64,000 bases of DNA, taken from NCBI RefSeq assembly GCF_014203735.1, contig NZ_JACHJQ010000002.1, positions 62,001 to 126,000 of the forward strand, read 5' to 3'. The translations under genes and the position numbers were made by a program. Origin of the DNA: Actinophytocola algeriensis (lineage in GTDB: Bacteria; Actinomycetota; Actinomycetes; Mycobacteriales; Pseudonocardiaceae). Numbering within the stretch: the first letter of the stretch is position 1; the number at the start of each line of letters is the position of its first letter. A model generated the notes under the pieces. The model did no database searches, was not told where the DNA came from, and saw nothing but the letters and a program-made list of their open reading frames with translations. Positions 58,783-64,000 of the stretch are shown here, in pieces.

Positions 58783-59963
58783 ACGCGCCGATCGAGGGGC
58801 TGCCGACCACACGGCAGGCGGGTTGCCCGTTCGACCCGCCGCACGAGCTGGCGAGGCTGCGGGAGACGCGGCCGCTGGCCAGGATGGTCTACCCGGACGG
58901 GCACGTCGGCTGGCTCGCGACGAGCCACGAGACGGTCCGCGCGGTGCTCGCGGACAGCCGGTTCAGCGCACGCTACGAGCTGATGCACCTGCCGGTGCCC
59001 GGCGGTCCGGCGGAGCTCCCGCCCGCGTCGCCCGGCGACATGACCGGCATCGACGCACCGGAGCACACCCGGTTCCGGCAGCTGCTCGCCGGGAAGTTCA
59101 CGGTCCGCAGGATGGGCCTGCTCACCGACCGGGTCGGTCAGGTGTGCGCGGAACTGCTGGACGACATGGCGCGGCAGGGCCCGCCGACCGATCTCGTGCC
59201 CGCGTTCACGCAGCCGGTGCCCGCGCTGATGATCTGCGAGCTGCTCGGCGTGCCCTACGCCGACCACGAGTTCTTCCAGGAACAGACGCTGCTGCTGACC
59301 TCGACGAGCGCGTCGATGGACGCGCGGGGTGCCGCGATGGACGCGCTGTACTCCTACCTCCACGACCTGGTGCTCGCGAAGCGGAAGGCGCCGACCGACG
59401 ACCTGCTGAGTGACCTCACGACGAGCGACCTCGACGACGTGGAACTGGCGGGGCTCGGCAGCTTCCTGCTGGGCGCGGGCCTGGACACCACCTCGAACAT
59501 GCTGGCGCTCGGCACGTTCGCGCTGCTGACCGACCCCGAGCAGCTCGCCGACCTGCGGTCCGGGTGGTGCACCCCGGAGCAGGCGGTCGAGGAACTGTTG
59601 CGGTACCTGACGATCGCGCACACCGGCGTCCGCGCCGCGCTCGCCGACGTCGAGCTCGGCGGCGAGGTGGTGCGGGCGGGCGAGTCGGTCACGATCTCCC
59701 TGCAGGCGGCGAACCGCGACCCGGCGCGCTACCCGGAGCCGGACACGCTCGACCTGTCCCGCCGCTCGACCGGGCACGTGGCGCTGGGCTACGGCATCCA
59801 CCAGTGCCTCGGCCAGCAGCTCGCGCGCGTGGAGATGCGGGTCGCGTTCCCCGCGTTGTTCGAGCGGTTCCCCACCCTCCGCCTGGCCGCCGACCCGGCG
59901 GACGTGCCACTGCGCACCGACTCGAACCTGTACGGCGTGCACGCGCTACCGGTCGCATGGTGA
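58779..59963 (+). CDS. Cytochrome P450
   Basis: 394 residues, GTG start inside the permease stop. Actinobacterial CYP features: [20 protein letters not shown] at the N-terminus, [18 protein letters not shown] (helix C), I-helix [13 protein letters not shown] with the AGxDTT oxygen site, [16 protein letters not shown] as ExxR region, and the haem loop [16 protein letters not shown] with C343. The loop has Leu where Phe is usual (FGxGxHxC). Redox partners are not encoded nearby. It probably tailors or degrades a small molecule handled by the coupled exporter. Confidence 0.93.
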   Translation: MNAPIEGLPTTRQAGCPFDPPHELARLRETRPLARMVYPDGHVGWLATSHETVRAVLADSRFSARYELMHLPVPGGPAELPPASPGDMTGIDAPEHTRFRQLLAGKFTVRRMGLLTDRVGQVCAELLDDMARQGPPTDLVPAFTQPVPALMICELLGVPYADHEFFQEQTLLLTSTSASMDARGAAMDALYSYLHDLVLAKRKAPTDDLLSDLTTSDLDDVELAGLGSFLLGAGLDTTSNMLALGTFALLTDPEQLADLRSGWCTPEQAVEELLRYLTIAHTGVRAALADVELGGEVVRAGESVTISLQAANRDPARYPEPDTLDLSRRSTGHVALGYGIHQCLGQQLARVEMRVAFPALFERFPTLRLAADPADVPLRTDSNLYGVHALPVAW

Positions 59964-60013
59964 CCGCACGCTCCCGGTTGATCCGGAGGTACCACTGCCG
60001 TCACCATGGCGGT

Positions 60014-60322
60014 GTGTACTTCCGGATCACGCATGACTCGGCCGAACTGGTGGACCCGTCGAACGTGACGGCGTTCCACGTGGTGAGCCCACCCGGCCTC
60101 GACGGCGACGAGCTGGCGGCGCGGGTGCGGGACGCCGGACTGGGTGAGCTGCGGCCCGACGGCCACGTGTTCGTGCCGGTCGACGCGATCCGCCGGTACG
60201 CCGCCGGGAACGTGGGCGCGGACTGGGAGCGGGACCTGGCGGGCATGGTCGCCTACGCGGCGAGCAAGGGGTGGACCGACGAGACCGGCACCCTGGTCCG
60301 CGCCCACGTCGAACACGCCTGA
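60014..60322 (+). CDS. Small hypothetical protein at the end of the P450 operon
   Basis: 102 residues from GTG at 60014 (VYFRITHDSAELVDPSNVTA), where protein-like sequence begins. An ATG at 59957 overlapping the P450 stop would add 19 residues rich in Arg and His; GGAGG at 59985-59989 is badly placed for either. The body (FHVVSPPGLDGDELAARVRD, VFVPVDAIRRYAAGNVGADW) looks like a small soluble alpha/beta protein. I recognise no family. Close spacing puts it in the P450 transcription unit. Confidence 0.6.
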   Translation: MYFRITHDSAELVDPSNVTAFHVVSPPGLDGDELAARVRDAGLGELRPDGHVFVPVDAIRRYAAGNVGADWERDLAGMVAYAASKGWTDETGTLVRAHVEHA

Positions 60323-60392
60323 TCGGCGGCGGACTCCACGCGCCCCGAGCCGCTGCCGGGAACCCCGGGAGCGGGGGCCGCGTCCGACCGCC

Positions 60393-61430
60393 ATGTCGAT
60401 CGGTGGTGGTGCGGCCAGGGCCGCGGTGGTGGCGGTGCTGGCCGCGACGCTGGTGACGGTCAGCCCGGCGGAGTCCGGTGCGTGTGCGTGTGGCGCGTTC
60501 GTCGCCAACGACAAGCTGTCCGCGCAGCAGGAGACCGCGCTGGTCGACCTGACCGGGCGGACGGAGTCGATCACGCTGTCGGTGCTGGCGCGGTCCGCCG
60601 CGGACGAGGCGGCGTTCCTGATGCCGGTGCCGTCCAGGGCACGGTTCGAGGTGGCCGACGCGGACCTGTTCGCCGAGCTCGACGAGATCAGCAAGCCGGA
60701 CATCGAGGTGCGGGAGGTCGAGGTCGACGGCGACGGATCGGGGGGTGCGGCGCCGGGTGGGAGCGGCGCCACCGTCGTCGACCACGTCGAGGTCGGCCCG
60801 TTCGACGTCGCCCAGCTCGCGGGCACCGACGCCACCGCGGTGACGGACTGGTTGGGGGACAACGGTTTCACGATGCCCCAGGACCTGTCCGGGGCGCTCA
60901 CCCCGTACCTCGCGGAAGGCTGGCTCGTCGTCGCGGTGCGGCTGGCGCCCGCGTCCGGGAACCTCGAGGAGGGGCTGCCGCCGATGCGGGTGTCGTTCGA
61001 GACCGACACCCCGGTCTACCCGATGCGCCTGTCCGCGACCGCCGAGGACGTCCAGCCGCTGCGCCTGTACGTCCTCGCCGACCACCGCGTCGACATCAGC
61101 AACCCGGCCCCGGCGGGCGCCGCGCCGGAGCTGACGTTCGCGGGCCGGGTCGAGCCGGGCCCCGAGCACCCGACACTCTCGGAAATGTTGCCAGGGCCGC
61201 GTTTCCTCACCCGCTACGACGGTGAGTTCGCACCGGACCTGATCGAGAGCGATGTCCGGATCACCACCGCCACCACCGATGAGCCGTACCGCGCGGTCGT
61301 GGTGGTGACCGAGTACGTCAGATCGTCGTGGCGCGAGGTGGTACTGGCCATCATCGTGCTGCTCGCGGTGGTGGGCGTCGCGATCGTCGCACTCCGGCGT
61401 CGACGGTCCCGAGTAGACGGACGCGCCTAG
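60393..61430 (+). CDS. DUF2330 family membrane-anchored protein
   Basis: 345 residues from ATG at 60393. A signal peptide (AAVVAVLAATLVTVSPAES) is followed by GACACGAFVANDKLSAQQET, the Cys-containing opening typical of DUF2330. AAFLMPVPSRARFEVADADL and PVYPMRLSATAEDVQPLRLY are further family segments. One C-terminal membrane helix (VVLAIIVLLAVVGVAIVAL) and a basic tail give an extracytoplasmic domain anchored at the C-terminus. Its function is unknown. The gap to the P450 operon is 70 bp. Confidence 0.8.
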   Translation: MSIGGGAARAAVVAVLAATLVTVSPAESGACACGAFVANDKLSAQQETALVDLTGRTESITLSVLARSAADEAAFLMPVPSRARFEVADADLFAELDEISKPDIEVREVEVDGDGSGGAAPGGSGATVVDHVEVGPFDVAQLAGTDATAVTDWLGDNGFTMPQDLSGALTPYLAEGWLVVAVRLAPASGNLEEGLPPMRVSFETDTPVYPMRLSATAEDVQPLRLYVLADHRVDISNPAPAGAAPELTFAGRVEPGPEHPTLSEMLPGPRFLTRYDGEFAPDLIESDVRITTATTDEPYRAVVVVTEYVRSSWREVVLAIIVLLAVVGVAIVALRRRRSRVDGRA

Positions 61431-61522
61431 TCTACAGTGGACTGCGCGAATGGGAACGCGCGGTGAATCGTTTCACCGGACAGGTCGCGACGCACCGCGT
61501 GCAGATACCTCCGAAAGGCCTA

Positions 61523-61550
61523 TTGACCGGCGGTGACATGTCGTTACCGT
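61523..61550 (+). promoter_or_regulatory. Candidate promoter of the NCS2 permease gene
   Basis: TTGACC (61523-61528) and TACCGT (61545-61550) are separated by 16 bp, with the permease ATG about 58 bp downstream. The 178-bp gap 61431-61608 otherwise shows no gene or recognised riboswitch. Confidence 0.4.
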
Positions 61551-61608
61551 GGGCGCGGCACACCGCCACATGATCGCGCATCGCGCCTGCCAGAAGGACA
61601 ACCGAAAC

Positions 61609-63123
61609 ATGGTCACGGATCGCATTCCCCGGGTTCCGAGCGACACGTCCCCCGGTCGCAGAGCCCCCGGCGCGATCGACAAGTACTTCGGTATTTCCGA
61701 GCGCGAATCGACATTCGGCCGCGAGGTCCGCGGTGGTTTCGCCACGTTCTTCGCGATGTCCTACATCGTCGTGCTCAACCCGTTGATCATCGGCACGGTC
61801 GCCGACGCGGACGGGAACCTGCTCGGCGGCGCGGGCAGCGTGCCGGAGAGCATCGCGATGGTCGGCAGTGTCACCTCGCTGGCGGCCGGGCTGCTGACGA
61901 TCCTCATGGGCATCGTCGGCAGGTACCCGTTCGCGATCGCGGTCGGTCTTGGCCTCAACTCGTTCCTCGCGGTGTCGGTGGCGTCGCAGATGTCGTGGCA
62001 GGAGGCGATGGGCCTGGTGCTCATCGAGGGCGTGGTCATCACGCTGCTCGTGATCACGAAGGTCCGGATCGCGGTACTGCACGCCATACCGTCGGACCTC
62101 AAGACGGCGATGAGCGTCGGCATCGGGTTGTTCATCGCGTTCATCGGGCTCGTGGACTCCGGGTTCATCCGCCGCATCCCCGACGAGGCGGGCACCACCG
62201 TGCCGGTGAACCTGGGCGTCGGCGGCACGCTGGCCGGCTGGCCCATCGTCGTGTTCCTGGTCGGCCTGATCCTGACCGCGGTCCTCGTGATGCGGAAGGT
62301 GCGCGGCGCGATCATCATCGGCATGGCGACGAGCACGGTCCTCGCCATCATCGTGGAGGCACTGTTCAAGCCGGGCCCGTCGCTGGTGGACGGCAAGCCG
62401 GTGCCGACCGGCTGGCAGCTGAACGTGCCCACGCTGCCGTCCGACATCGTGGCGGTGCCGGACCTGTCGCTCATCGGTGACGTCGACCCGTTCGGCGGCT
62501 TCGCCCGCGTCGGTGTGCTCGCCGCGCTGATGATCGTGTTCACCCTCATGCTGTCGGACTTCTTCGACACCATGGGCACCGTGGTCGGCCTGTCCGCCGA
62601 GGCGAAGCTGCTCGACAAGGACGGCCAGGTGCCGGGCGTCGGCCGCGTCCTGCTGGTCGACTCCCTCGCGGCGGCGAGCGGTGGCGCGGCGTCCACGTCG
62701 TCGAACACGACCTACATCGAGTCGGCCGCCGGCATCGGGGAAGGCGCGCGAACAGGCTTCGCGAACATCATCACCGGCGGCCTGTTCCTGGTGGCCATGT
62801 TCATCGCGCCACTGGTGTCGATCGTGCCGTTCGAGGCGGCGACCCCGGCACTGGTGATCGTCGGCCTGGCGATGATGGCGCAGATCCGCCGCATCGACTT
62901 CTCCGACGTCGCCATCGTCATCCCGTGCCTCCTCACGGCCGTCCTGATGCCGTTCTCGTTCTCGATCGCGGTCGGCCTCGGCGCCGGGATGATCACGTAC
63001 GTGATCCTGCGGACCTTCCAGGGCCGGGCACGGGAGGTGCACCCGCTACTGTGGGGGGTGGCCGCCCTGTTCGCGCTGTACTTCGCAGCACACCCGATCC
63101 GCGTGGCACTGGGCATCGACTGA
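61609..63123 (+). CDS. NCS2 family purine/nucleobase permease (AzgA-like)
   Basis: 504 residues from ATG at 61609 (AAGGA 11 nt upstream); the KYFGISERESTFGREVRGGF opening is the start of AzgA/GhxP-type transporters, and earlier in-frame starts at 61549 and 61570 only add non-conserved sequence. About 12-14 membrane segments follow. Family motifs include TFFAMSYIVVLNPLIIG, VGLGLNSFLAVSVA and the binding-site region SGGAASTSSNTTYIESAAGI. Members import adenine, guanine or hypoxanthine by proton symport. No purine genes are adjacent. Confidence 0.92.
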   Translation: MVTDRIPRVPSDTSPGRRAPGAIDKYFGISERESTFGREVRGGFATFFAMSYIVVLNPLIIGTVADADGNLLGGAGSVPESIAMVGSVTSLAAGLLTILMGIVGRYPFAIAVGLGLNSFLAVSVASQMSWQEAMGLVLIEGVVITLLVITKVRIAVLHAIPSDLKTAMSVGIGLFIAFIGLVDSGFIRRIPDEAGTTVPVNLGVGGTLAGWPIVVFLVGLILTAVLVMRKVRGAIIIGMATSTVLAIIVEALFKPGPSLVDGKPVPTGWQLNVPTLPSDIVAVPDLSLIGDVDPFGGFARVGVLAALMIVFTLMLSDFFDTMGTVVGLSAEAKLLDKDGQVPGVGRVLLVDSLAAASGGAASTSSNTTYIESAAGIGEGARTGFANIITGGLFLVAMFIAPLVSIVPFEAATPALVIVGLAMMAQIRRIDFSDVAIVIPCLLTAVLMPFSFSIAVGLGAGMITYVILRTFQGRAREVHPLLWGVAALFALYFAAHPIRVALGID

Positions 63124-63144
63124 CGACCCGCACAGGCGGACGGC

Positions 63145-63666
63145 ATGGACCTCTTCGGGATGTACGGTTCGCGCTCCGACGACGAACCAGCCAACACACC
63201 GGAACCTTCGCCCGGGGAGCCGGTGGCGGAGCCGCCGCCCGTCGAGCCGGAGGAGGACACGGCCCCGGTCGAACGCATCCCGTCCGCGCGCGACGACGCG
63301 GTCCGCCACTTCATCGACTCGATGGAGGGCGTCGAGTTCGACGGTCAGATCGTCCGCCCCTACGCCCGCACCGGCGGCCGAACCAGGTCGGTCGCCGGTC
63401 TCGAGCTGGAGACCCTGCTGTCCCTGACCGTCGCGGACGTGCCCGGCAACCTGCCCCCGGACCACTACGCGGTCGCCGAACTGTGCCGCAGGCCGGTGTC
63501 GGTCGCCGAGGTGGCCGGCTACCGGTCGCTGCCGATCGGCGCGGCCCGCGTCATCATCTCGGACCTGATCGAGACGGGCTTCCTCGCCACGTCGGGCCCG
63601 GAGACGGCGGGCGCGCCGACCGTCGACCTGATGCGCCGCGTCCTGGAAGGCCTCCACCGCCTCTGA
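63145..63666 (+). CDS. DUF742 family protein (conservon CvnC-like)
   Basis: 173 residues. An acidic, Pro-rich N-terminal region (residues about 12-45) precedes the DUF742 core: IVRPYARTGGRTRSVAGLEL, ELCRRPVSVAEVAGYRSLPI and GAARVIISDLIETGFL, a winged-helix-like pattern. DUF742 proteins normally sit in conservons with a histidine-kinase-like CvnA, a roadblock protein CvnB and a GTPase CvnD. None of these is next to it here, so it is an orphan, at least within the window. Confidence 0.85.
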   Translation: MDLFGMYGSRSDDEPANTPEPSPGEPVAEPPPVEPEEDTAPVERIPSARDDAVRHFIDSMEGVEFDGQIVRPYARTGGRTRSVAGLELETLLSLTVADVPGNLPPDHYAVAELCRRPVSVAEVAGYRSLPIGAARVIISDLIETGFLATSGPETAGAPTVDLMRRVLEGLHRL

Positions 63667-63688
63667 AACCACTGGTTAGAGTGCGCGG

Positions 63689-64000
63689 GTGAGACCACGT
63701 CTGCTGCTCGTCACCGATCTCGGGTATGCCGCCGCCGGGCGGACGTACCGGGACGAGGACATCGACCTCGCGGGCCGGTTGCGGGCGGACTTCGACGTCG
63801 CCATGTGCCACCCCCTGGACGCGGCCGCCGTGATGCGCGGGTTCGACCTCGTGCTCGTGCGCAACACCGGCCCGGTGCTGCACTACGCCGAGCAGTACGC
63901 GGCGTTCCGGCGGCAGGCGCTCGACGCGGGCACCCGGGTGTTCACGCAGCTCACCGGCAAGGCCGACATGGCCGGCAAGCAGTACCTGCTGGACCTCACC
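63689..64000 (+). CDS. ATP-grasp-like protein, N-terminal part (truncated by window end)
   Basis: 104 residues from GTG at 63689 up to the window end. The sequence RLLLVTDLGYAAAGRTYRDE, DFDVAMCHPLDAAAVMRGFD, LVLVRNTGPVLHYAEQYAAF and LTGKADMAGKQYLLDL resembles the pre-ATP-grasp domain of RimK/glutathione-synthase-like ligases. The catalytic ATP-grasp part would lie beyond the window, so the class is tentative. It is 22 bp after the DUF742 stop. Confidence 0.55.
   Translation, partial: MRPRLLLVTDLGYAAAGRTYRDEDIDLAGRLRADFDVAMCHPLDAAAVMRGFDLVLVRNTGPVLHYAEQYAAFRRQALDAGTRVFTQLTGKADMAGKQYLLDLT

Overview
The window is high-GC, leading-strand-independent actinobacterial DNA. Frequent GTG starts, 4-nt start/stop overlaps, flavin/F420-type luciferase-like oxidoreductases, an ANTAR regulator, a DUF742 protein, a DUF6292 protein and DasR-type (dre) operators before a chitinase all point to a soil actinomycete. 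I infer Pseudonocardiales (Lentzea/Saccharothrix/Amycolatopsis type); this is not proven. I see no rRNA, tRNA, CRISPR array, insertion sequence or prophage.

Layout. 0-2.6 kb: end of an isoquinoline 1-oxidoreductase-type pair plus a MarR regulator. 2.6-12.1 kb: carbohydrate genes (a PA14/propeller/DUF1080 secreted protein divergent from a GH43 enzyme, a GH13 trehalose-synthase-like enzyme coupled to an LLM oxidoreductase) and a lipoprotein serpin. 12.1-12.6 kb: non-coding, with a P450 relic and a palindromic repeat family. 12.6-18.6 kb: methyltransferase, TerC exporter, a 1424-residue subtilase. 18.6-18.9 kb: relics of a TPR and a WD40 gene. 18.9-26.4 kb: a minus-strand SWIM / DUF5691 / VWA / MoxR / DUF5682 operon related to E. 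coli yehLMPQ; the VWA gene carries an 18-bp tandem repeat. 26.5-32.4 kb: two membrane proteins, CopC-like protein, old-yellow-enzyme plus TetR with a 29-bp palindromic operator, and small proteins. 32.5-35.6 kb: dre-controlled GH18 chitinase and an M23 peptidase.

35.8-50.5 kb is the most unusual part. A 9.7-kb gene for a giant secreted protein (three beta-helix regions, 13 Ig-like modules, 3 DNRLRE domains) is followed closely by a histidine kinase. A response regulator is divergent from the giant gene. Next to it is a minus-strand operon of PIG-L deacetylase, ATP-grasp enzyme and processive GT2 glycosyltransferase. The giant-gene and deacetylase promoters share 11-bp-phased direct repeats at almost the same distance from their start codons. 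I infer one regulon that couples a surface polysaccharide to a giant surface protein.

50.7-55.4 kb: SRPBCC protein, ion-channel-like membrane protein, GAF/PP2C phosphatase, LLM oxidoreductase, GAF-ANTAR protein. 55.5-60.3 kb: an operon of ribbon-helix-helix regulator, DUF4097 protein, DrrAB-like ABC exporter, cytochrome P450 and a small protein. 60.4-64 kb: DUF2330 protein, purine-type NCS2 permease, DUF742 protein and the start of an ATP-grasp-like gene.
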